From Lysobacterales bacterium (GTDB lineage: Bacteria; Pseudomonadota; Gammaproteobacteria; Xanthomonadales; SZUA-38), in assembly GCA_030065125.1 (NCBI GenBank), contig JASJDM010000009.1, positions 43,728 through 107,727 on the forward strand: 64,000 nt of DNA, given 5' to 3'. Both the position numbers and the translations under genes were made by a program. The notes under the pieces are model-generated. The model was not told the DNA's origin, did not search any database, and saw only the letters and a list, made by a program, of their open reading frames with translations. Numbering within the stretch: position 1 is the stretch's first letter; the number at the start of each line of letters is the position of its first letter. Shown here piece after piece: positions 53,005 to 61,433 of the stretch.

Positions 53005-53034
53005 GTTGAAGAAACCAGTCATGGATTCTTCAAC
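53005..53034. repeat. Inverted repeat between convergent genes
   Basis: GTTGAAGAA and TTCTTCAAC form a perfect 9-bp stem around a 12-base loop, between the ends of the exonuclease and beta-propeller genes. No T-run follows on either strand, so it is only a weak terminator candidate. Confidence 0.5.
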
Positions 53035-53060
53035 CCCGAAACACGCGATATTCCCTCGGC

Positions 53061-54392
53061 TCACTCTTCCCAGCCGGCCTCCGGATCCAGGGCCAGCAGA
53101 ATCTGGGGTGCCACGGTTACCGACTCCAGGGGCTTGCCGCTGCGCGGGTCGTACAGGGCAGAATTACTGTTGGCCACCAGCAGGAACTCACCGTCGGCCA
53201 CGATTCCCTCGTTGGGCGCGTCCATCCGGGGCTGACCAACCAGAATCGGCTGGGCTTTGGTCACGAGCGTACCGCTGCCGTCCAGTGCCACTCGAAAAAC
53301 CCGGTTCGGGCTGTTGCCGCTCTGCACCATGATCAGACCGTCCCGGTACCAGTCCAGGGCATCGATGCCGCCCAGGTTGACCTTGGGGTCGGCCCTGACC
53401 TGAAAGGCCTTGCTGGAACCCAGTTCAACGGCGAACAGGCCCATTTCATAGTCTGAAAAGTACAGGAAGCGGCCATCCGGAGACGTGGCCAGGCCGCGAA
53501 AACTGGTAAAGGTGGGCGCATGAAACACCCGCTCCAGGTGGCGCTTTTCCGGATCCACCCGGAACACCTCGGGTCGGCTGGAGTTGGCCACGTAGACCGA
53601 CCCGTCCCGGGCCACCGTCAGGTTGGACAATACGTTACGTCCCTGTCCCACCGGCAGCTCGTAGCGGCTTTTTGGTGTACCCGTGTCCAGGTCGAATTCA
53701 AAGACGCCGGTGCGACCTGCATCCTGGAACTTGATGTCGCGATAGTGTGGCACCGCAGCGGATGCCACCCAAAGGGAGCGGCGCCCGGGGTCAACAGCCA
53801 GGTCGAACACCCCCAGCAGCCCGTTTTCCTCGCTGGCCTCGACCAGGATCTTGCGACTCCCGTCGGCATCCACCGAGAAGATGCTGCCGGTGGTAATGCT
53901 GCCGGCCAGCAGCCGTTTGTTTTTCGGGTCCCAGGCCAGGCCGTCGATCAGCAGACCGTCACCCTGGACCGGAATTTCACGGATAACCCGACCGGCTGGC
54001 TCCAGGTTTCGTTTGAATCCATCCTGGATAAAACCGTAGAGCTCGAAACCGCGCAGATTGTCGAAGTCCGAGTCCTGGTCGAGGTCAAAGCTCATGCCCT
54101 GCCCGGACAGCAGCAGCAGGGTGTTGTAGGCCTCGGATTTTTTGTCCTGCAGGGCGTAGGCCTTGGCCAGTGCATAGTTGTAGGCACCAATCTGGGGCCG
54201 CAACTGCACCAGCCGCGCCGCAGCGCGCTCCATGGCGGGATAATCCTCGGCTGCCTGGGCCTGGGCGGCCATGGCAATCAGCCGGGCCGGGCTGGACTCG
54301 TTTTCCACCGCCGGCTGGGCAGCCGGCTGATCCTGGGCCCCTGCGGCGCCGGCCAGCAGGGCGAGAATGATGACAGATTTAAGGATGTTCAT
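53061..54392 (-). CDS. Exported beta-propeller protein (SMP-30/NHL-like)
   Basis: 443 residues from the ATG at 54392, which starts a signal peptide (MNILKSVIILALLAGAAGAQ). Residues about 45-130 look like helical TPR-type repeats (AAARLVQLRPQIGAYNYALA). The rest is a six-bladed propeller of SMP-30/NHL kind (GLAWDPKNKRLLAGSITTGS, FDLAVDPGRRSLWVASAA, LTVARDGSVYVANSSRPEV, LATSPDGRFLYFSDYEMGLF). Propellers of this type bind or hydrolyse small molecules; no catalytic residues are certain. Periplasmic location is expected. Divergent from the NUDIX gene. Confidence 0.82.
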   Translation of the reverse strand: MNILKSVIILALLAGAAGAQDQPAAQPAVENESSPARLIAMAAQAQAAEDYPAMERAAARLVQLRPQIGAYNYALAKAYALQDKKSEAYNTLLLLSGQGMSFDLDQDSDFDNLRGFELYGFIQDGFKRNLEPAGRVIREIPVQGDGLLIDGLAWDPKNKRLLAGSITTGSIFSVDADGSRKILVEASEENGLLGVFDLAVDPGRRSLWVASAAVPHYRDIKFQDAGRTGVFEFDLDTGTPKSRYELPVGQGRNVLSNLTVARDGSVYVANSSRPEVFRVDPEKRHLERVFHAPTFTSFRGLATSPDGRFLYFSDYEMGLFAVELGSSKAFQVRADPKVNLGGIDALDWYRDGLIMVQSGNSPNRVFRVALDGSGTLVTKAQPILVGQPRMDAPNEGIVADGEFLLVANSNSALYDPRSGKPLESVTVAPQILLALDPEAGWEE

Positions 54393-54540
54393 GAGATTCG
54401 GGTTTCCTGCGCTGGACGGGTATATACGACTGATCCAACCAGTATTCAAGGTGCGCCGCAGGCGGGACCGGGATATCACCGACGGCCTCCGCCCCTGCTA
54501 TGCTTGCTCACCATCTCCAACTGTGAAAAGCAACGATCCT

Positions 54541-55050
54541 GTGACCACACTTCATCAGGGCAAGTTCCTTGGGCTCCGCGACCGGGACGGCTGGGAGTAC
54601 TGTTTTCGCACCAACGCCCACGCCGTGGTGGCGGTGATCGCCGTGACTGCCGACAGGGAGCTGTTGTTCACCGAGCAGTACCGTCCGCCGGTGCAGTGCC
54701 GGGTCATCGAGTTCCCGGCCGGGCTGGTGGGCGACGACGGTGTGGGCGAAGACCCGGCGACCGCCGGTCAGCGCGAGCTGCTGGAGGAGACGGGTTACCG
54801 GGCCGATCAGTTGCAGCTCCTCACCCTGGGCCCTACCTCCGCCGGACTCACCGACGAGGTCATCCATTTTTTCCTGGCTGAGAACGCCCACCAGGTGACC
54901 GACGGCGGCGGCGTGGGCGGCGAGGAAATCCAGGTTCACCGGGTGCCGCTGGCAGAGGTGCATGACTGGCTGCGGCGGTGTCAGGCCAACGGTCTGATGC
55001 TGGATCCGAAGGTTTACGCCGGGTTGTATTTTCTTCAGCAAAGGGCCTAG
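54541..55050 (+). CDS. NUDIX hydrolase (ADP-ribose pyrophosphatase-like)
   Basis: 169 residues from a GTG. The Nudix box reads GEDPATAGQRELLEETGYRA, close to GX5EX7REUXEEXGU. FTEQYRPPVQCRVIEFPAGL before it is typical of ADP-sugar pyrophosphatases, and TSAGLTDEVIHFFLAE follows. Such enzymes cleave ADP-ribose or related nucleoside diphosphates. A TATGCT sequence about 35 bases upstream may be the -10 element. No operon partner; it converges with nothing for 111 bp, then prfC on the other strand. Confidence 0.92.
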   Translation: MTTLHQGKFLGLRDRDGWEYCFRTNAHAVVAVIAVTADRELLFTEQYRPPVQCRVIEFPAGLVGDDGVGEDPATAGQRELLEETGYRADQLQLLTLGPTSAGLTDEVIHFFLAENAHQVTDGGGVGGEEIQVHRVPLAEVHDWLRRCQANGLMLDPKVYAGLYFLQQRA

Positions 55051-55161
55051 TGTCCTGTTGCATCGATGAGCTGGATTTCAGAGCCCGCAGGGCGTGAACC
55101 ACCAGGCCAGGCGACGCGTGACGACCGCATGCCATTCAATAACGGACCCGCGAACGGCCCA

Positions 55162-56745
55162 CTAAGTCTGCTCCCGGGTGGCCAGGAAGGTCACCTCGGG
55201 CCAGCGCTCCTCGGTCAGGCGCAGGTTGACCCGGGTGGGTGCCAGGTAGACCAGCTGCTGGTGGCCATCCAGGGCCAGGTTCAGTTCATTCTTCTTCTTG
55301 AACTCTGACAGCATCTTTTCGTCGTCGCAGCGAATCCACCTTGCTGTGGCCACTTCCACGTTCTCGAAGATGGCATCTACCCGGTACTCACTGGCCAGGC
55401 GATAAGCCACCACGTCAAACTGCAGGGCCCCCACGGCGCCCAGCACCAGGTCGTTGCCCATCATGGGCTTGAAGAACTGGGTTGCCCCCTCCTCAGAAAG
55501 CTGCTGCAGGCCCTTGGTCAGCTGCTTGAGCTTCAGCGGGTCCCGCAGCCGAGCCCGCCGGAACAGCTCCGGCGCAAAGCTCGGAATTCCAGTAAAAGTC
55601 AGCTTCTCCCCCTCAGTGAAAGTGTCACCGATGCGCATAGTGCCATGGTTGTGGAAGCCGAGGATGTCGCCGGGATAGGCACTCTCGGCGTGATCCCGGT
55701 CCTGGGCCATGAACGTCAGGGCGTTGGCGATCTTGATGTCTTTTTCGATGCGTACCTGGCGCAGCTTCATACCCGGCGAAAAAGATCCCGAGCAGATCCG
55801 GACGAAAGCCACCCGATCACGGTGGGCCGGGTCCATATTGGCCTGGATCTTGAAACAGAAGCCGGTGAATTTTTCCTCGCCGGGGTCCACCAGGCGGGAC
55901 TCCGTCTCGCGACCCTGGGGCGTCGGGGCGTGCTCCACGAAGGCGTCCAGCAGCGGCGTCACGCCGAAGTTGTTGATGGCCGAGCCGAAGAAAACCGGCG
56001 TCAGTTCACCCCGCAGATAGGCCTCCTTGTCGAAGGCATGGCTGGCACCCTGGACCAGTTCGATCTCATCGCGCAGCTCAGTGGCCATGGGGCCCAGGGC
56101 CTCGTCCAGCTCCGGGCTGTCCAGGCCGTTGATGACCTCGGCTTCCTGGGTCACGTAGTTCTTGCCGGACTCGTACAGCAGCACCTGATCATTCAGCAGG
56201 TGGTACACACCCTTCAGGCGCTTGCCCATGCCGATGGGCCAGGTAACCGGGGCGCACTGGATCTTCAGGATGTCTTCCACCTCGTCCAGCAGGTCCACCG
56301 GATCGCGGCCCTCCCGATCCAGCTTGTTGATGAAGGTAAAGATGGGCGTGGTTCGCAGCCGGCACACCTCCATCAGCTTGATGGTGCGCTCCTCCACGCC
56401 CTTGGCGCAGTCGATCACCATCAGGGCGGAGTCCACTGCGGTCAGGGTACGGTAGGTGTCCTCCGAAAAATCCGCGTGGCCCGGGGTGTCCAACAGGTTG
56501 ACGATGCGGTCGCCGTAGCGGAACTGCATGACCGAGGAGGTCACCGAAATGCCCCGCTCCTTCTCCATGGCCATCCAGTCCGAAGTGGCGTGACGGGCGG
56601 CCTTTCTGGCCTTGACCGTTCCCGCCATCTGGATCGCGCCGCCGAACAGGAGCAGCTTCTCTGTAAGCGTTGTTTTCCCGGCGTCCGGATGGGAAATGAT
56701 GGCGAAGGTGCGTCGCCGCTGGAGTTCTCTTGCGTGTTCAGACAT
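55162..56745 (-). CDS. prfC: Peptide chain release factor 3
   Basis: 527 residues, typical for RF3. It is a GTPase that removes RF1 or RF2 from the ribosome after termination. G1 is [16 protein letters not shown], then [30 protein letters not shown] (G3) and [12 protein letters not shown] (G4). RF3-specific segments such as [20 protein letters not shown] are present. The 111-bp gap to the NUDIX gene carries no recognised feature, and the 57 bp between prfC and the M23 gene leave room for its own promoter. Confidence 0.97.
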   Translation of the reverse strand: MSEHARELQRRRTFAIISHPDAGKTTLTEKLLLFGGAIQMAGTVKARKAARHATSDWMAMEKERGISVTSSVMQFRYGDRIVNLLDTPGHADFSEDTYRTLTAVDSALMVIDCAKGVEERTIKLMEVCRLRTTPIFTFINKLDREGRDPVDLLDEVEDILKIQCAPVTWPIGMGKRLKGVYHLLNDQVLLYESGKNYVTQEAEVINGLDSPELDEALGPMATELRDEIELVQGASHAFDKEAYLRGELTPVFFGSAINNFGVTPLLDAFVEHAPTPQGRETESRLVDPGEEKFTGFCFKIQANMDPAHRDRVAFVRICSGSFSPGMKLRQVRIEKDIKIANALTFMAQDRDHAESAYPGDILGFHNHGTMRIGDTFTEGEKLTFTGIPSFAPELFRRARLRDPLKLKQLTKGLQQLSEEGATQFFKPMMGNDLVLGAVGALQFDVVAYRLASEYRVDAIFENVEVATARWIRCDDEKMLSEFKKKNELNLALDGHQQLVYLAPTRVNLRLTEERWPEVTFLATREQT

Positions 56746-56802
56746 GAATCAGGTCAGCGGGCTGCCCGTGAGACCAGGCCCAAAAAAGCCGGGCATTATA
56801 GG

Positions 56803-57744
56803 TTAACGCCGGTACTCCAGCCAGCGCCCTTCCCGGGGCGCAGAGCCGGTGGCGGTGCCGTCGTCGAAGCGGAATGGAATCGATTTGAGCTTGCCACCCA
56901 CGTTGCGCTGAATGACGAAATGCAGGTGGGGGCCGGTCGAGTAGCCCGTGTTGCCGGAAAAGCCGATGAGTTCACCGGCCAGTACCGCGCTCCCCGGCTT
57001 CACCGCAACACCCTCCAGCTGGAGGTGGGCGTAAACCGCCATGGTGCCGTCCTCGTGCAGGATGCGCACGTTGTTGGCCCGGGTTCCGTAGCGATCCAAG
57101 TCGGTTCCGGCGCCGTAGAAGTCTTCTTCCACGTGCATCACCACGCCTTCCCGGGCCGCCATCACCGGCGTCCCCTTGGGCATGGATATATCCACCGCAT
57201 GGTAGGACTGGTCGTCATTGTGGCTGGCCGAGCCACCAAACCCCTGGCCTACGAAGTACTTCTTCGTCTGCCGGAACGGCAGCCGGTAGGCGTGGTTTTC
57301 GTCGGGAACCGCTTCAGGGTCCCCCGGCACCGTGAAGAACCGCAGCGCGTAGCGGGCCCCCAGGGTATCCACCGCCTGTTTGACGGTGAACAACTGCTCC
57401 TCGCCATAGCCCGTCATGACAAAATTGCGCGGCAGAGACGGTTCCGCCACGACGTTTTCCGCCAGGCTGAACTCCACCCGCACCTCGGCCGGACCGCGCC
57501 AGTGGTTGAAGAAGTAGTAGCGGCGGTTGCCGGGCGGCCCCTCCTCCCGCACATCCACCATCTTCTTGTTTTCCACCTCGACCAGGCGCTCCTCGACCTC
57601 GGCGTCGGTGTCCGGCTTGCGGTCGGTGAAATGCAGTACGCCGTTTTCGTCGCGGTAGGTGTAGATGCGCTTGGCCGCGGCCGGCAACGCCACCGCCAGG
57701 CACACCAGAAACACCAATAGAACCCTGGCTTTTGATGTGATCAC
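56803..57744 (-). CDS. DUF4124 and M23 peptidase, cell-wall hydrolase type
   Basis: 313 residues from the GTG at 57744. A signal peptide (VLLVFLVCLAVALPAAA) is followed by a DUF4124 segment (RIYTYRDENGVLHFTDRKPD). The C-terminal M23 domain has its zinc ligands in SYHAVDISMPKGTPV (H-x3-D) and GPHLHFVIQRN (HxH), with GYSTG between. M23 enzymes cut peptidoglycan cross-links, so it is likely a periplasmic wall hydrolase or, if weak, a divisome-type factor. TATAAA ends six bases before the GTG, which leaves no room for a leader (see the promoter call). Confidence 0.92.
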   Translation of the reverse strand: MITSKARVLLVFLVCLAVALPAAAKRIYTYRDENGVLHFTDRKPDTDAEVEERLVEVENKKMVDVREEGPPGNRRYYFFNHWRGPAEVRVEFSLAENVVAEPSLPRNFVMTGYGEEQLFTVKQAVDTLGARYALRFFTVPGDPEAVPDENHAYRLPFRQTKKYFVGQGFGGSASHNDDQSYHAVDISMPKGTPVMAAREGVVMHVEEDFYGAGTDLDRYGTRANNVRILHEDGTMAVYAHLQLEGVAVKPGSAVLAGELIGFSGNTGYSTGPHLHFVIQRNVGGKLKSIPFRFDDGTATGSAPREGRWLEYRR

Positions 57745-57750
57745 AAAAGA

Positions 57751-57779
57751 TTTATAACACCAAAAGCGCCAAAGGTTCA
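57751..57779 (-). promoter_or_regulatory. Predicted promoter of the M23 peptidase gene
   Basis: On the minus strand TGAACC (57779-57774) and TATAAA (57756-57751) are 17 bp apart. The GTG start follows the -10 after six bases, the same geometry as at lgt. A TGTGATCACA palindrome covers the start codon (57736-57745). Confidence 0.45.
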
Positions 57780-57808
57780 CAGGCCCCGGCCCCGGCCGGG
57801 TGTCTGGT

Positions 57809-58468
57809 TCAGTTCAGGCGTACGTCGATATCGCCGGCCTGGAGGTCCACCACCATGTCGCAGCGGCCGCTGCCATCGCGCCATTCCATCTGTGCGCCCA
57901 CCAGCCACGACCGGGGCGCATCGAAGTTTCGGCCGTCCACGCTGAGGCTGGCATCACCGACACCGGCGTCGATGTCCACGCTGCGGTAATCGCTGGTCCT
58001 GGCAAAGACGTTGACATCGCCGGCGCCCATGTCCACTTCCACGCAGGCGTTGATGGGACCCACGTGGAGGTCGCCGGCGGTCATGTCCAGGGCGAGCTGG
58101 GCGGCTTTGGGCACGTAAATGGTGGCCTGGACCTCGGCGTCCCGGTAGCCGGTGGAAGAGTTACGACTGAGGGTGATGGAAATCGACCCGTCGCGCCGCT
58201 CTCGGGTGACGAATGAGACGTCCCGCAGGCGGCGGGCGCAGGCACTGTCTTCACTGGCGCATCGAATCACCAGTTCGGCGGTCAGGTCCTCGCCGTCCGA
58301 TGCCAGCACGTCCACGTCGCCGGCCGGAATGCGGACGGACACGATGGATCTTTCGTTCACCGGCACCGCCACCTGCCGTTCGGGGCCGATCACGGTGTCC
58401 TTGACCCGGGCGTCGATGACGCAGGCCGTGTTGATGCCGCACAGCAGCAGCAGGATCCAGATTCTCAT
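57809..58468 (-). CDS. Exported DUF4097-like beta-helix protein
   Basis: 219 residues from the ATG at 58468. The N-terminus (MRIWILLLLCGINTACVIDA) is a signal with a possible lipobox (NTAC), though the residue at -3 is unusual. The rest is regular beta structure with repeated G-D-V turns (IPAGDVDVLASDGEDL, DMTAGDLHVGPINA, DMGAGDVNVFART, DLQAGDIDVRLN), as in DUF4097 putative adhesin-like proteins. Function is unknown; surface or periplasmic location is likely. Minus strand, after a 109-bp gap divergent from the SAM hydrolase gene. Confidence 0.75.
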   Translation of the reverse strand: MRIWILLLLCGINTACVIDARVKDTVIGPERQVAVPVNERSIVSVRIPAGDVDVLASDGEDLTAELVIRCASEDSACARRLRDVSFVTRERRDGSISITLSRNSSTGYRDAEVQATIYVPKAAQLALDMTAGDLHVGPINACVEVDMGAGDVNVFARTSDYRSVDIDAGVGDASLSVDGRNFDAPRSWLVGAQMEWRDGSGRCDMVVDLQAGDIDVRLN

Positions 58469-58576
58469 GGGCTTCACTCGGTAAAAACCTACAGACGAAA
58501 CGATCCGCAACTCGGATAGTTACATTCTGGCCAGCACAGTGCCTGAATCAACCATTGCATTGAAGCGCCGATCGTC

Positions 58577-59299
58577 ATGATTTTTCTGTTTACCGATTTT
58601 GGGTATTCCGGCCCCTACGTGGGCCAGATGAAGTCCGTGCTGTATCAGCTGGCACCTCACGCCCGGGTAGTGGACCTGATGCACGACGCCCCGCGGTTCA
58701 ATCCGCGGGCCTCCGCTTACCTGCTGGCAGCCCTGGCGCCACGCCTGCCCGAAGCCAGCGTGGTGGTTGCGGTCGTGGATCCCGGTGTCGGCGGCGAACG
58801 CAAGCCGGTGATCCTACGGGCCAACAGCCTGAGCTTCGTGGGACCGGACAACGGTCTGCTGGAGATCGTGGCGCGGCGGGCCAACGTGGCAGGTTTTTCA
58901 GCACTGGTGCCAAACCCCAGGGCCGAGATGTCGTCTTCCTTTCACGGGCGCGACCTGTTCGCGCCGTCCGCGGCCCAGGTGGCCCTTGGCGAGCCGGTAG
59001 AGGTGGCTCCCCTGGGACCGGGACCCGGTCGCGACTGGCCCGATGACCTGGCCGAGGTGATCTACATCGACAAATTCGGGAATGCCATGACCGGCCTGCG
59101 CGCCAGCATGGCAGGAACCACAGCCACGCTGAATGTCGGCGACATGGCGCTGCGCCGTGCCACTACCTTTTCCGACGTGGCGCGGGGTGAGGCGTTCTGG
59201 TACGAGAACAGCAGCGGACTGGTGGAGATTGCGGTGAACCAGGGAAGTGCTGCGGAGGGGCTGCGGATCCAGGTTGGTTCACCGGTGGTACTGGGATAG
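58577..59299 (+). CDS. SAM hydroxide adenosyltransferase (SAM hydrolase, DUF62) family protein
   Basis: 240 residues. Matches the SAM-dependent halogenase/hydrolase superfamily: MIFLFTDFGYSGPYVGQMK at the start, AVVDPGVGGERKPVI, FVGPDNGLLEIVAR, SSFHGRDLFAPSAA and YIDKFGNAMT. Members without the halide-binding insert convert SAM to adenosine and methionine. No halogenase insert is visible here, so hydrolysis is the likely activity. The physiological role is unclear in most bacteria. A palindromic repeat lies just after its stop. Confidence 0.9.
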   Translation: MIFLFTDFGYSGPYVGQMKSVLYQLAPHARVVDLMHDAPRFNPRASAYLLAALAPRLPEASVVVAVVDPGVGGERKPVILRANSLSFVGPDNGLLEIVARRANVAGFSALVPNPRAEMSSSFHGRDLFAPSAAQVALGEPVEVAPLGPGPGRDWPDDLAEVIYIDKFGNAMTGLRASMAGTTATLNVGDMALRRATTFSDVARGEAFWYENSSGLVEIAVNQGSAAEGLRIQVGSPVVLG

Positions 59300-59327
59300 G
59301 CCATTCGCCGTCCTCCTGAACCCTGCT

Positions 59328-59348
59328 GTCCTGAACTCGATTCAGGAC
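59328..59348. repeat. Dispersed palindromic element
   Basis: GTCCTGAA-CTCGA-TTCAGGAC is a perfect 8-bp hairpin between the convergent ends of the SAM hydrolase-type gene and sdaA. It matches the core of the elements at 29888-29922 and 30095-30128. Confidence 0.75.
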
Positions 59349-59359
59349 GACGGTAGCTC

Positions 59360-60739
<1,380 letters not shown>

Positions 60740-60769
60740 GGCATTCCGGGTTGCGGCGACGGGGGGCAT

Positions 60770-60778
60770 ATTGTATAC
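60770..60778. promoter_or_regulatory. Shared divergent promoter region of sdaA and glutaredoxin-like gene
   Basis: TACAAT on the minus strand (60775-60770) suits sdaA, with a leader of about 25 bases. The GTATAC palindrome at 60773-60778 overlaps it and could serve the plus strand, whose gene starts at 60786. Confidence 0.35.
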
Positions 60779-60785
60779 CCGGCCC

Positions 60786-61025
60786 ATGCCCGAAACACTG
60801 ATTCTTTATACCCGGGAGGAATGCCACCTGTGCCAGCAGGCAGCCCGGATCGCCACATCGGTGGGCGCCCGGCTGGAGTCGGTGGACATTACCTCGGACG
60901 ACGGGTTGTTCGAACGCTATTGCGTTACCATTCCGGTCATCAGAAACGACAAGCAGGGGCGCGAAATCAACTGGCCCTTCGGCGCCGACGACGTGCTGGA
61001 CCTGATGGGTCCCGAACCCGCCTGA
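60786..61025 (+). CDS. Glutaredoxin-like protein
   Basis: 79 residues, a short thioredoxin-fold protein. The active site is [14 protein letters not shown] (CxxC) and TIPVIRND carries the cis-proline that follows it in the fold. It is close to the DUF836/glutaredoxin-like group found in gammaproteobacteria, of uncertain partner. It begins 47 bases left of the sdaA start, on the other strand, and is followed by the DMT transporter after 15 bases. Confidence 0.87.
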   Translation: MPETLILYTREECHLCQQAARIATSVGARLESVDITSDDGLFERYCVTIPVIRNDKQGREINWPFGADDVLDLMGPEPA

Positions 61026-61040
61026 CTGGAGCTCATTCCT

Positions 61041-61433
61041 ATGCCATCAAGATTCGACCTGGCCGCGTTCGGCTACATCCTGGGCTGCGTGCTGTTTACC
61101 GTTTACGGCCAGCTGATCATCAAGTGGCGGGTGTCCGGCTTCCAGGATCTGCCAGGCAGCTTCGAGGGCAAGCTGAATCACGTCGTTAAAGCGCTGCTGG
61201 ATCCATTCATCCTCTCGGGCCTGGCCGCGGCGTTCGTGGCGGTTGGGTTCTGGATCCTGGCCCTGTCCAAGAAAATCCCCCTCAGCTATGCCTACCCCTT
61301 CACCAGCATGTCTTTCATCCTGGTCCTGCTGGCCTCGGGGCTGATATTCGGTGAGCACGTGTCCTGGCAAAAGGTGGTGGGCGTGGGATTGATCATTTCG
61401 GGCATCGCGATCAGCGCTTCGTCCCCCGCCTGA
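61041..61433 (+). CDS. Small DMT/SMR-type membrane transporter (possible lipid-sugar flippase subunit)
   Basis: 130 residues with four membrane helices. The family signature YAYPFTSMSFILVLLASGLI and GEHVSWQKVVGVGLIISGI matches small EamA/SMR-like proteins such as ArnE/ArnF, which flip undecaprenyl-linked amino-sugars. A predicted GGAG lies 9 bases upstream of the ATG. Its stop overlaps the start of the glycosyltransferase gene (TGATGA). That coupling supports a role in moving a lipid-linked glycan precursor, by inference. Half-size, so it probably acts as a dimer. Confidence 0.83.
   Translation: MPSRFDLAAFGYILGCVLFTVYGQLIIKWRVSGFQDLPGSFEGKLNHVVKALLDPFILSGLAAAFVAVGFWILALSKKIPLSYAYPFTSMSFILVLLASGLIFGEHVSWQKVVGVGLIISGIAISASSPA

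Noticed and set aside
53005..53034. Inverted repeat as a strong terminator
   Set aside because: The stem is perfect but no T-run follows on either strand, so it is listed only as a repeat.
57736..57745. TGTGATCACA as a CRP-binding site
   Set aside because: CRP half-sites need a 6-bp spacer between TGTGA and TCACA; here they abut, so the palindrome was noted without a regulator.
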